DNA of 64,000 nt from a bacterium. GTDB taxonomy: Bacteria > Chloroflexota > Anaerolineae > Caldilineales > Caldilineaceae. A program made the position numbers and the translations under genes. The notes under the pieces were generated by a model, which saw nothing but the letters and a program-made list of their open reading frames with translations, ran no database searches and had not been told where the DNA came from. The DNA is taken from the NCBI GenBank assembly GCA_016124945.1, contig WGMT01000072.1, forward strand, positions 1 to 64,000, read 5' to 3'. Below are positions 19,274-29,920 of this stretch, in pieces (within the stretch, counting starts at the first letter, position 1; each line of letters starts with the position of its first letter).

Positions 19274-22200
19274 ATCCCCCCATCGCGCCGTCACCACCGT
19301 CTCCCCGCGCTTCATCGCCAGCAGCAGAGCGTCTTGATCTAGCGGCAGGGCCATGCAGCGCACACCCACGGCATTGTAGACGGCGTTGGCAATGGCCGGG
19401 CTGATGGGGATCGAGCTGATCTCACCCACACCCTTGGCCCCGTAAGGACCGTCCGCCGCGCTGTGTTCGACAATGTAGTTTTCCATTTTCGGCGTCATTT
19501 TGATGCCGGGCATCTTGTATTGGCCGAGGTGCTGCGTCCACGGCACGCCGTTTTCTACGATGTAGTGCTCGGTGAGGGCGTTGCCCATGCCCATGACAAT
19601 GCCGCCTTCGATCTGCCCAGCCAGGCTCAGCGGGTTGATGGCGCGCCCCACATCGTGCGCCGAGACCACCTTTTCCACAGCGATCTCGCCGGTCTCCTCG
19701 TCCACGCTGACCAGAGCGGCGTGGACAGCATACGAAAAGGCGAAGTGCATGTCCCCGCCGATGCCGAGCGGTTGCGTCTTGGGCGCCCAGTACTCGTACT
19801 GGAGTTTGGGGTCGCGTCCTTCGGCGATCATGGCGCTGACGGCGTCGGCGAAGGAGATGGAACGTGTTGCGTGATCCGTGATCCGTGATCCGTTGGTATG
19901 GCCGTTGGTCGCGCCATTGGCGGATCCGTTCGTCTCTGCCACTTGCAACTTGCCGCCTGCCACCTGCCCCAGCCGCGTTTCGTCCACGTAGGCCAGCCCT
20001 TCGTGGAAGGCGATCACGTCGGGGTGGACGTCGAACTTTTCGGCGAGGACGGCCTGCATCTGCTGGCGCATGGAACGGGCGGCCAGGCGGGCAGCGTTGC
20101 CGCTGACGTAGGTCTGGCGGCTGGCGGTGGTGGGCCCGCCGTCGGGGGTGAGATCGGTGTCCATCACAAGGACGCGCACCTTGTCGAAGGGTAGGCCTAA
20201 TTCCTCGGCGGTGCAGGCGGCCAACACGCCAATGAGGTTTTGTCCCATTTCGGCGCTGCTGGTGCGGATCGCCGCCGTACCGTCGGGGAAGACTTCCACT
20301 TCCGCCGTCGACTTGTCCGGTGCGCCGCCGCCCAGGCCGGTGTTCTTGTACCCGGCGGCAATGCCCCAGGCGAAGAGCTTTTTGCCGACTTTGATGGGCT
20401 TCCACAGGTCGCTTAACCCGTTAACAGGCGATTGGGCGATTGAGGGATTGGGGGATTTCGGATCATCGACAATCTCCCAATCACCTAATCTCTCAATCTC
20501 TGCTCTCCAATTGCGGATCCCATTCTCTACCTTTTCGAGACATTCCAACAGTCCCACACTTTCGCGCAGGAGTTGACCGGTGGCGGTGGTGGTGCCGACG
20601 CGCATAGCGTTCTTGCGGCGGAATTCAACGGGATCCATGCCCAATTTTTGGGCCAGGATGTCCATGTTGCTTTCCACGGCGAAGGCGGATTGGGTGACGC
20701 CGAAGCCACGGAACGCGCCGCAGGGGGCATTGTTGGTGTACATGGCGTAACAGTCGATCTTGCTGTTTTCGACGACGTAGGGACCGGTGGCGTGGGTGGT
20801 GGCGCGGGTCATCACCTTTTCGCCCAGGCTGGCATAGGCGCCGCTGTCGCCGTAGAGTTCGGCTTCCACGGCCAAGAGGGTGCCGTCCTTTTTGGCGCCG
20901 GTCTTGACGCGGATCAACGTGGCGTGCCGTTTGGGGTGGAAGCGCAGACTCTCTTCGCGGTTATAGAGGATCTTCACCGGGCGGCCCGTCACCTGCGCCG
21001 CCAGCGCGGCGTGGACCTGACCGGCGATGTCCTCTTTGCCGCCGAAGCCGCCGCCCATGAGCGTGCCTTTGACGCGCACTGCTTCATCTTCCAGTCCTAG
21101 CGATTTGGCCACCTGGCGACGGTCGCTGTAGGGGATCTGACTGCCGACATAGACGGTGAGTTTGTCGTGGTCGACGTCGAAACCAGCGGGCACGGCCACG
21201 GAACATTCGGGTTCCATGAAGGCGTGCTCGGTCATGGGCGTGCGGTAGGTGCGCTCAACGATGACGTCCGCTTCGGCGAAGCCTTTGTCCACGTCACCCG
21301 AACGCACTTTGATGTGCTTGAGCAGGTTGCCGGTGGGCCGATCCGGGTGAAGGACCGGCGCATCGGGCTTGCGTGCGTCCACAGGATCGGTGACGGCGGG
21401 GAGCACATCGTACTCAACGTCGATGAGGGCCAGCGCTTCGTGGGCCAGTTCGTCGGTCTCGGCCACCACCAGCGCCAGGGGATCGCCTACATAGCGCGCC
21501 GGGTATTTGCCGCCGGCGAAGACGGGCCAGTCGTTTTCCACCAGCCCATGCCGGGGATCACCGGGGACGTCTTCGTGGGTCAACACAGCGTGGACGCCGG
21601 GCAATGCCAGCGCCTTGCTCGTGTCCATGCCGACGATGCGGGCATGCGGGTAGGTGCTGCGCAGGGTGGCCCCGTGCAACATGCCGTCGAAGAAGTAGTC
21701 ATCTGTGTAAAGCGCGGTGCCGATCACCTTTTCCACGGCGTCGGGGCGGGCATGAGGCTTGCCGATCTGCACCAACGGCTCGATCACATCGGGCACTGCG
21801 GGAAGAGGCAGATGGCCGGTGCGCATCTTTTCGCCCGCCGCTTTCACAGCGCTGATAATCGACGTGTAGCCGGTGCAGCGGCAGCAGGTGTCTTTGAGAC
21901 ATTCCTTGATCTCGGCGTCGCTGGGATCGGTGTTCTCGTCGAGCAGCGTCTTGGCCTGCATGATGAAGCCTGGGGTGCAGAAACCGCACTGGATTGCGCC
22001 GTGGACGACGAAGGCTTCTTGCAGAGGATGCAAGTTTGCAGGTTGCAGGTGGCAGGTTGCAGGTGACGGTGCCTCCCCTTCTGCTACCTGCCACCTGCAA
22101 CCTGCAACCTCCCACTCCTCCGCCAATCCCTCAATCGTGAGGATCGTCGCGCCCTGCGCCTTGAACGCCGGGTAGATGCACGAGTCCACGGGCCGCCCAT

Positions 22201-22357
22201 TGACGATGACAGTGCAAGCGCCGCATTCCGCTTCTTCGCAGCCGATCTTGGTGCCGGTGAGTTTGAGATCATAGCGCAGCACTTCGGCCAGGTAGCGACT
22301 GGCCGACACGTCGAGGACTCGGTCCACGCCGTTGACGGTGAGTTTGAGTTGGGGCAT
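19262..22357 (-). CDS. Xanthine dehydrogenase-family molybdoenzyme, [2Fe-2S] and molybdopterin domains fused
   Basis: A 1031-residue fusion of the small iron-sulfur subunit and the large molybdopterin subunit of molybdenum hydroxylases. Residues about 1-185 carry two [2Fe-2S] clusters (GCEEAECGACTV...DSC and QCGFCTPG...CCRCTGY). The remainder is the cofactor-binding part, with GGGFGGKEDIAG, AFRGFGVTQ and the active-site glutamate in GAKGVGEISS. The FAD subunit is encoded at 24100-25017. The substrate (purine, aldehyde or CO-like) cannot be assigned. The gene is odd in having three in-frame blocks made of genomic word repeats: about 22031-22112, 20428-20500 and 19866-19975. They encode stretches such as VAGCRWQVAEGEAP and NGSANGATNGHTNGS, which interrupt otherwise conserved sequence. 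Confidence 0.88.
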   Translation of the reverse strand: MPQLKLTVNGVDRVLDVSASRYLAEVLRYDLKLTGTKIGCEEAECGACTVIVNGRPVDSCIYPAFKAQGATILTIEGLAEEWEVAGCRWQVAEGEAPSPATCHLQPANLHPLQEAFVVHGAIQCGFCTPGFIMQAKTLLDENTDPSDAEIKECLKDTCCRCTGYTSIISAVKAAGEKMRTGHLPLPAVPDVIEPLVQIGKPHARPDAVEKVIGTALYTDDYFFDGMLHGATLRSTYPHARIVGMDTSKALALPGVHAVLTHEDVPGDPRHGLVENDWPVFAGGKYPARYVGDPLALVVAETDELAHEALALIDVEYDVLPAVTDPVDARKPDAPVLHPDRPTGNLLKHIKVRSGDVDKGFAEADVIVERTYRTPMTEHAFMEPECSVAVPAGFDVDHDKLTVYVGSQIPYSDRRQVAKSLGLEDEAVRVKGTLMGGGFGGKEDIAGQVHAALAAQVTGRPVKILYNREESLRFHPKRHATLIRVKTGAKKDGTLLAVEAELYGDSGAYASLGEKVMTRATTHATGPYVVENSKIDCYAMYTNNAPCGAFRGFGVTQSAFAVESNMDILAQKLGMDPVEFRRKNAMRVGTTTATGQLLRESVGLLECLEKVENGIRNWRAEIERLGDWEIVDDPKSPNPSIAQSPVNGLSDLWKPIKVGKKLFAWGIAAGYKNTGLGGGAPDKSTAEVEVFPDGTAAIRTSSAEMGQNLIGVLAACTAEELGLPFDKVRVLVMDTDLTPDGGPTTASRQTYVSGNAARLAARSMRQQMQAVLAEKFDVHPDVIAFHEGLAYVDETRLGQVAGGKLQVAETNGSANGATNGHTNGSRITDHATRSISFADAVSAMIAEGRDPKLQYEYWAPKTQPLGIGGDMHFAFSYAVHAALVSVDEETGEIAVEKVVSAHDVGRAINPLSLAGQIEGGIVMGMGNALTEHYIVENGVPWTQHLGQYKMPGIKMTPKMENYIVEHSAADGPYGAKGVGEISSIPISPAIANAVYNAVGVRCMALPLDQDALLLAMKRGETVVTARWGDSNA
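19866..19975 (-). repeat. In-frame repeat-word insert 3 in molybdoenzyme gene
   Basis: On the plus strand GTGATCC is repeated three times in tandem (19871-19891). CTTGCAACTTGCCGCCTGCC (19942-19961) and its flanks belong to the GCAGGTTGCAGG word family. The block keeps the reading frame and encodes a low-complexity Asn/Gly/Thr-rich stretch. Confidence 0.65.
20428..20500 (-). repeat. In-frame palindromic insert 2 in molybdoenzyme gene
   Basis: GATTGGGCGATTGAGGGATT (20430-20449, arm continues to 20457) faces AATCTCCCAATCACCTAATC (20471-20490, arm to 20500). The arms are about 75% complementary over 30 bases. It encodes the segment around ERLGDWEIVDDPKSPNPSIA in the cofactor domain. Confidence 0.7.
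22031..22112 (-). repeat. In-frame palindromic insert 1 in molybdoenzyme gene
   Basis: TTTGCAGGTTGCAGGTGGCA (22035-22054, arm to 22065) faces CTACCTGCCACCTGCAACCT (22084-22103, arm to 22110). It adds about 27 codons between TIEGLAEEW and LHPLQEAFVVHG, where the family usually has only a few residues, and keeps the frame. Confidence 0.75.
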
Positions 22358-22459
22358 CGAAACTTCACTCCTTGATTGAATCTACAGACGCCTGTGATAC
22401 GATTTCGGCAGGCAACCGATTGGCTGCGAAAGTTAGAGATAAAAGGCTGAGATAAAACA

Positions 22460-22732
22460 ATGACAACCACCATACGTATAAAGGGTATCTACAACGGAAA
22501 AACCATCGACCTGCTCGAAGCGGTGACGATTCCACCAGATACAGAGGTGGAGGTGTTGGTGCCTGAGACAGTGCCAACGCGCAAAGAACGGCTACAGCAG
22601 CAGATGCAAGATCTAATTAACAGTGGTGTATTAACACATGCCGCCGTTGATCGTCCTCGTGAACTAGATTTTCAGCCGGTCACCATTGCCGGTAAACCGG
22701 TATCGGAAACCATCATCGAAGAAAGACGTTAA
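22460..22732 (+). CDS. Antitoxin-like protein (DUF104-type) of a VapBC-like pair
   Basis: A 90-residue protein. The N-terminal half, IRIKGIYNGKTIDLLE followed by PPDTEVEVLVP, matches the short beta-barrel antitoxin family often annotated DUF104. The C-terminal tail is variable and could wrap the toxin. Its stop TAA shares a base with the ATG of the PIN-domain gene downstream (TAATG), the usual coupling of toxin-antitoxin operons. It is divergent from the molybdoenzyme gene. Confidence 0.7.
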   Translation: MTTTIRIKGIYNGKTIDLLEAVTIPPDTEVEVLVPETVPTRKERLQQQMQDLINSGVLTHAAVDRPRELDFQPVTIAGKPVSETIIEERR

Positions 22733-23298
22733 TGAGCATCTTTTACGTCGACAGCAGCGCCATCGTAAAGCTTTATGTCAATGAAACCGGTACGGTATGG
22801 ATGCGGCAGTTGTTCCGTGCCAGGACAACAGAGATACTGGCAACCTCGGCGATTAGCCAGGTGGAAGTCGTCGCTGCATTGGCAAGGCGTGTGCGCATGG
22901 GCCTGTTACAGAGGCAGACGTTTATTGCACTGTGCAACCAGTTTGAACATGACTTTGCGCAATCCTTCACAGGTGTTACCGTATCGAATGCTGTGATTTC
23001 GACGGCTGGCCGGATCCTACGTGCGCACAGCCTTCGTGGATATGACGCCATGCAACTTGCTTCGGCGTCAGAACTGCGCCAGTCGCTACAAGCAGAGTTC
23101 TCCGACACCACGTTTGTGAGTGCGTTTGTGAGTGCGTTTGTGAGTGCGTTTGTGAGTGCGTTTGTGAGTGCGTTTGTGAGTGCGTTTGTGAGTGCTGATG
23201 AGGATCTGAATCAAGTAGTGTTGGCATATAAGTTCTCGACCGAAAACCTCAACGATCACCCCGCTACAGATGACGTAGGTACGCCTCCGGCGCATTGA
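22732..23298 (+). CDS. PIN-domain toxin (VapC-like) with FVSA expansion
   Basis: A 188-residue PIN-domain ribonuclease-like protein, long for VapC (usually 125-150). The N-terminal active-site strand is IFYVDSSAIVKLY and a central acidic site lies near GYDAMQLAS. The final acidic motif, normally a single FVSADEDLN-type strand, is preceded by seven in-frame copies of FVSA from a 12-base microsatellite, placing the expansion directly beside a catalytic aspartate. VapC toxins cleave RNA; whether this version is active is unclear. The 3' end overlaps the convergent ATPase gene by 35 bases. Confidence 0.82.
   Translation: MSIFYVDSSAIVKLYVNETGTVWMRQLFRARTTEILATSAISQVEVVAALARRVRMGLLQRQTFIALCNQFEHDFAQSFTGVTVSNAVISTAGRILRAHSLRGYDAMQLASASELRQSLQAEFSDTTFVSAFVSAFVSAFVSAFVSAFVSAFVSADEDLNQVVLAYKFSTENLNDHPATDDVGTPPAH
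23112..23195 (+). repeat. 12-bp microsatellite, seven perfect copies
   Basis: GTTTGTGAGTGC is repeated seven times without a mismatch within the PIN toxin gene. The unit is a multiple of three, so gain or loss of copies preserves the frame. Confidence 0.97.
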
Positions 23299-24103
23299 GA
23301 AACGACTTCGTCACGCTGACGTGCTCCAATTCGTCCCACGGGACAGGCCCCACCGGCGTTTGGTCGAAACTCAAAATGGTTGCGCCGGGGAAGGCCATCA
23401 GGATCGGCGAATGGGTGGCGATGATGAACTGCGCGTCCTGGGCCACCATCTCCTTGAGCAGCGACAAGAACCCCACCTGCCGCAGCGGTGACAGCGGCGC
23501 TTCCGGCTCATCCAACAGATACAACCCATCGGGCACAAAGCGCGACTGAAAGAGCGCCAAAAAGCTCTCACCGTGCGATTGGGCGTCGAGTCCACCTTCG
23601 CCGTAGCGTTGACGCAACGCGTGGAGCGAACCGGCATAAGGCATCTTGGCCAGACCTTTGGCTTTTTCAGAGCGGCCTTTGTAGTCGCGTTCCACAGCGG
23701 CGATTTCAGCCTCCATTTCGGCGCGGATTTGGGCCATGCGCTTGGCATAGCCGAAGAAGTCCTCGGCGCGCAGGAAAAAGCCACGATGAGTGCGCCTTTT
23801 CCACGCCAACTTCAGGTGACGGGCCACACTGCGCGCCGCGCCCATCGTCTCGTCGTTTCCGATGTCGCTGCTGCCCACGGCAATCGATCCTGCTGCGGCG
23901 GCCAGCGCTTCGAGGAAGGTGGACTTGCCTGATCCATTTTCGCCCACCAAAAAGGTGACCGGCGACTCGAAGCGAATCTCCTGCAACGAGGCCAGCGACG
24001 GCACCGAAAACGGGAATCCAGCTTCTTTGCCCGGGAACGACTTCCTCATTTCCACCGATTCAAGGTGAATCACACGGTTTGCTCCGTTTCTGTCAATCCT
24101 CAA
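23264..24103 (-). CDS. AAA/ABC-type ATPase of unknown role
   Basis: A 279-residue ATPase with Walker A VGENGSGKSTFLEAL, Walker B GLYLLDEPEAPLSP and switch histidine IIATHSPILMAFPG. This is the small SMC-like AAA family often annotated simply as ATP-binding protein. A charged helical stretch (AQIRAEMEAEIAAVERDYKG) lies between the two halves. The start is probably TTG 24103, overlapping the stop of the FAD-subunit gene (TTGA), so translation is coupled. Similar ATPases occur in overcoming-lysogenization-defect-type nucleases and other defence genes, but no nuclease partner is seen here. Confidence 0.75.
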   Translation of the reverse strand: MRIDRNGANRVIHLESVEMRKSFPGKEAGFPFSVPSLASLQEIRFESPVTFLVGENGSGKSTFLEALAAAAGSIAVGSSDIGNDETMGAARSVARHLKLAWKRRTHRGFFLRAEDFFGYAKRMAQIRAEMEAEIAAVERDYKGRSEKAKGLAKMPYAGSLHALRQRYGEGGLDAQSHGESFLALFQSRFVPDGLYLLDEPEAPLSPLRQVGFLSLLKEMVAQDAQFIIATHSPILMAFPGATILSFDQTPVGPVPWDELEHVSVTKSFLNAPEAYLRHL

Positions 24104-25017
24104 TCTCTTGCTCTCTCTACGGCCTTCGGCAACACCCTTCGCAACAAGACCGCAATCATCTCGTGGCGGTAGTCCTGGCTGGCGCGGTGTTTGCTGGTGC
24201 GCAGGCGTGCCTGTCCTTGGGCGGCGGCAATGACGTCTGCGATCACGGCGTCGTTGAATTGGTCCGCGCTGGTGAGGACATCCTCAGCCTCCGTCGCACG
24301 GAAGGGGATCGGTCCCGCCGGTCCAATCGCAATGACAGCTTTGACAACCCGTTCTCCGCTATCGTCCAAGTGGACACGCGCTGCCAGCCCCAGAATGGGC
24401 AAGGCCACGCCCTGTGGGCGCATGATGCGCTCGAACGCGCTGCCTTCCCCTACGCTGGTGGGGCGGAAGCGGAAGGCGCTGAGCATCTGGCCGCGGGTCA
24501 GGTTGTTCTTGCCCGGCCCGGCGAAGATGGAGAGCAGCGGCTGCCAGGCGCGGGTGACGTGTCCTTCGGCGAGGGTACAGACTTCCACCTGTGCATCCAG
24601 GGTCAGCAGACCGATGGTCCCGTCCGCTGCGGGGAGGGCGTGGGCCACATTGCCGCCCAGGGTCGCCACATTGCGCACCTGTGGCCCACCCACAACCCGG
24701 CAACTTTCGGTGAGGCAGGCGCCTACCTGCCCCAGAATTGAGTTGCGTTCCACCTGATAATGGGTGACGCCCGCGCCGATGACAATCCATTGACTGCCGT
24801 CGTTCCGTTCAGTGTCGTCGACAGCGCGGATCTCGTTAAAACCACCAATGTGTGTCACGTCCACCAATACTTCGGGCGCGATAGTATGGCCTGATTCCAT
24901 CTCCAGGATCAGATCGGTGCCGCCGGCGATAATCCGCGCGCCCTCGTTGTACTGTCCTAGCAGGGTCAGGGCCTCGTCGACAGTGGCGGGCGTGAAATAC
25001 TCTTTCCAGCGTGTCAT
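24100..25017 (-). CDS. FAD-binding subunit of xanthine dehydrogenase-type enzyme
   Basis: A 305-residue protein matching the FAD subunit (CoxM/XdhB) of molybdenum hydroxylases. The N-terminal FAD-binding segment has ARIIAGGTDLILEM, and the second FAD motif reads VGGPQVRNVATLGGNVAHA. The C-terminal domain is that of the CO dehydrogenase flavoprotein family. It passes electrons from the iron-sulfur clusters to NAD or another acceptor. Its partner gene lies 1.7 kb downstream on the same strand; the ATPase gene and the plus-strand toxin-antitoxin pair come in between. Confidence 0.9.
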   Translation of the reverse strand: MTRWKEYFTPATVDEALTLLGQYNEGARIIAGGTDLILEMESGHTIAPEVLVDVTHIGGFNEIRAVDDTERNDGSQWIVIGAGVTHYQVERNSILGQVGACLTESCRVVGGPQVRNVATLGGNVAHALPAADGTIGLLTLDAQVEVCTLAEGHVTRAWQPLLSIFAGPGKNNLTRGQMLSAFRFRPTSVGEGSAFERIMRPQGVALPILGLAARVHLDDSGERVVKAVIAIGPAGPIPFRATEAEDVLTSADQFNDAVIADVIAAAQGQARLRTSKHRASQDYRHEMIAVLLRRVLPKAVERARD

Positions 25018-25189
25018 ATTGGTCTGTCCATCTTGTCTGAAACCGGATCATTTCCGTGTCAAACACGGGGTAGAAGATGGTGGGCACTTTTCGCCGGACG
25101 AGGATGCCCGGCGCCGGCTGCATACAGCCGACTCACCACCTGAAGGAAGCGTGTTTAGTACAGCATTTTCCAAAATCTTATCACCACTC

Positions 25190-25330
25190 ACTCATCACCA
25201 CTGGGTGCATTTCACGCTGGGGGCGAAAGTGCCGGGGATTTCACGAAGAACGTGGCGACCAGAGAGAAGGCCTCAGCTCAATGCAACGAAAAGTCCCCGA
25301 CACTTGGTATGCCCCGAAATTGAAGTACAC
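25190..25330. repeat. Imperfect inverted repeat with AAGTGCCGGGGATTT arms
   Basis: AAGTGCCGGGGATTTC (25227-25242) faces GAAAAGTCCCCGACACTT (25288-25305), and outer GGGTGCATTTCA and TGAAGTACACCC words also pair. It occupies the 320-base gap (25018-25337) between two minus-strand genes, in which I see no gene or promoter. Confidence 0.65.
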
Positions 25331-25337
25331 CCATCAC

Positions 25338-26177
25338 CTAAAGTGGACGAATCTCCCACAACTCCACAACCATATCAGATGGGTAGCCCGTGGGATCGAA
25401 ATCGTCTGTTTCGCCGGCGGTGTAGCCCATGCGCAAGAAGAGTTCCTGGATCGTGCGCGAGGAATGGTGCTGCGCCTCGCCCATTGAGTGGTAGAGGTAG
25501 ACGGCTGAGGGTAGGATGACGGGGTATCCCATTTCGTAGAGGGCGTAGACGACGCCGTGGGTGTGTAAATCCGTCAACACCGCCGCGGCGGACTGTGTGA
25601 TCTTCCGATTTTCATAACGCACGTCGACGTCGAAACGGAAGGCAAAATGATCGCGCAGATACCCTTGTTCCTTTAGAAAGCGGCCCACCTGGTCCACGGC
25701 TGATTGCATTTGGATGAAATCGATGTCTTCGTTCAAGGTGGTGGGCAGGTCTAGGGAGAGGTGCTCGTGCAGTTGACGATAGAAGTTCGCCCCCACCCGT
25801 TCGGCAAACTGGCGTTTTTCGGCGGTAACGTCAATGTCCGCTGCGGCGGCGTGGGCTTCGATCCAAGTGTAAGCGGCGCGGTAAAAAGCATAGGAAAGCG
25901 CATCGAACTCACCCGAGCGGATCGACGTCAGCTTCTGACCTGTGGCAAAGCCGGAGACCAGATCCTCGCGGAGATCGCGCCGGTAGACCGTAGACAGATA
26001 CTCGGCTGCGAACCCTTCCACCGTCGACAGCGGCTGTGGATTACGGTGCACATTGCGCCAGCCGTCCACAATGGCGTTGGACATAAAGTATAAAAAGTCC
26101 TCGCGCATGGGCCACCAGTCGGCAAAGTCGGGATAGGGACGTTCGGCGGCGATTTCGGAGAGGGATTTACGCTGCAT
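25338..26177 (-). CDS. Hypothetical protein
   Basis: A 279-residue soluble protein without a signal peptide or transmembrane segment. It starts at ATG 26177 and is rich in aromatic residues in the first third (YPDFADWWPMREDFLYF). Helical segments dominate in the middle, and the C-terminus has QHHSSRTIQELFLRMGY and a closing DMVVELWEIRPL. I do not recognise the family. Codon use looks like that of its neighbours, and the reading frame is long, so it is probably a real gene. It is divergent from aconitase. Confidence 0.6.
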   Translation of the reverse strand: MQRKSLSEIAAERPYPDFADWWPMREDFLYFMSNAIVDGWRNVHRNPQPLSTVEGFAAEYLSTVYRRDLREDLVSGFATGQKLTSIRSGEFDALSYAFYRAAYTWIEAHAAAADIDVTAEKRQFAERVGANFYRQLHEHLSLDLPTTLNEDIDFIQMQSAVDQVGRFLKEQGYLRDHFAFRFDVDVRYENRKITQSAAAVLTDLHTHGVVYALYEMGYPVILPSAVYLYHSMGEAQHHSSRTIQELFLRMGYTAGETDDFDPTGYPSDMVVELWEIRPL

Positions 26178-26403
26178 TAGAGACTCCGGACGTCTGTACG
26201 GGATCGAAGAAGAGGTGCAACCATTTTAACGCCTGCACAACAAAAGTGTCAACGAAAATCCCCAAATTGTGCCTTCGCTTCCAAATCCTGGTATAGTAGG
26301 GGCATTATCTCTTCCACAGGAATCGACATTTCAACGGGGTCGCACTGTTTTTTGCGGCTCTGAATCGGTTGTTTCCTCCGTTTTGTCCAGAAAGGTGAAT
26401 TTC

Positions 26404-29115
<2,712 letters not shown>

Positions 29116-29140
29116 GATAGAGGGTAAGAAGGAGAGTGAA

Positions 29141-29374
29141 ATGTCTCATTTCTCTCTACAAGAAGCAGAACAAGACTTAGCCAGACTGATCGCATTGGTG
29201 CATCAAGGGGAACGGGTTGTTATCGAAGCCAATGGCAAACCTGTGGCGCAACTGATGCTACCCACTGATGAGATCAAGAAAAGACAACCTGGCCGCGATC
29301 TTGGACGGTTCACTGTGCCCGACAATTTCGATGATCCCTTGCCAGATGAAATTGTCGAAGGTTTCAGTCAATGA
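29141..29374 (+). CDS. Phd/YefM-type antitoxin
   Basis: A 77-residue protein. The start ATG 29141 follows GGAG with six bases spacing; the tracked start at 29069 lies inside aconitase. The sequence FSLQEAEQDLARLIALVHQGERVVIEANGKPVAQL is the typical Phd/YefM fold, and a C-terminal tail (DNFDDPLPDEIVEGF) would bind the toxin. Its stop overlaps the start of the PIN gene by four bases (ATGA). Confidence 0.88.
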   Translation: MSHFSLQEAEQDLARLIALVHQGERVVIEANGKPVAQLMLPTDEIKKRQPGRDLGRFTVPDNFDDPLPDEIVEGFSQ

Positions 29375-29766
29375 ACTTTCTGCTAGATACACATGTCTGG
29401 CTTTGGTGGAATAGTGAACCAAGCAAGCTTTCCCAAACAACACTCGCTGTGATCGCAGAGCCTGAAAACGAAGTATTTCTCTCATCGGCAAGTGTCTGGG
29501 AAATGGCGATCAAGGCTCGCATCGGCAAACTTCCGTTGCCCGAGCCGGTGGATATGTATGTGCGCACACGAACTCAACAGGATGGCATTCGGGAACTGCC
29601 AATTCTTCACAGTCACGCTGCCGCGGTTGAGACGCTGCCCTTGCTTCACAATGATCCTTTTGATCGGCTACTAATTGCTCAATGCTGGCTTGAAGACCTG
29701 CTGTTGCTTACGGTTGACGACAAAGTTTTGGCATACGCAAGAAATGTCATAGATGCACGCATCTAG
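29371..29766 (+). CDS. PIN-domain toxin (VapC-like)
   Basis: A 131-residue PIN-domain protein of normal length. Acidic active-site positions are visible in NFLLDTHVWLWW, SSASVWEMAIK, HNDPFDRLLIAQ and LTVDDKVLAY. It is the toxin partner of the overlapping Phd-type antitoxin upstream and probably an RNase whose target cannot be inferred. A hairpin terminator follows. Confidence 0.9.
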   Translation: MNFLLDTHVWLWWNSEPSKLSQTTLAVIAEPENEVFLSSASVWEMAIKARIGKLPLPEPVDMYVRTRTQQDGIRELPILHSHAAAVETLPLLHNDPFDRLLIAQCWLEDLLLLTVDDKVLAYARNVIDARI

Positions 29767-29790
29767 GGCGACAGCATCATCCTAAATTCG

Positions 29791-29835
29791 CGACCGGCAT
29801 TTGAGGACAAGCTTCCTCAGTGCCGGTCGTTTTCT
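29791..29835 (+). terminator. Intrinsic terminator after PIN toxin gene
   Basis: CGACCGGCA/TGCCGGTCG is extended by TGAGG/CCTCA with an 8-base loop. TTTTCT follows the stem. Confidence 0.85.
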
Positions 29836-29844
29836 ATTGTATAG

Positions 29845-29850
29845 TATAAT
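29845..29850 (+). promoter_or_regulatory. -10 box of the oligoendopeptidase gene
   Basis: A perfect TATAAT lies just after the terminator and 71 bases before the start codon. A convincing -35 is not seen. Confidence 0.4.
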
Positions 29851-29920
29851 GACGCGCATACTTTTAGACAGAGGGCGTCCACCACGCCCGACAGGTTACT
29901 TCCCCCACAAGGAAATTCAA

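Noticed and set aside
23112-23195. Possible CRISPR array
   Set aside because: Direct tandem 12-base units without spacers, within a coding gene; no cas genes in the window.
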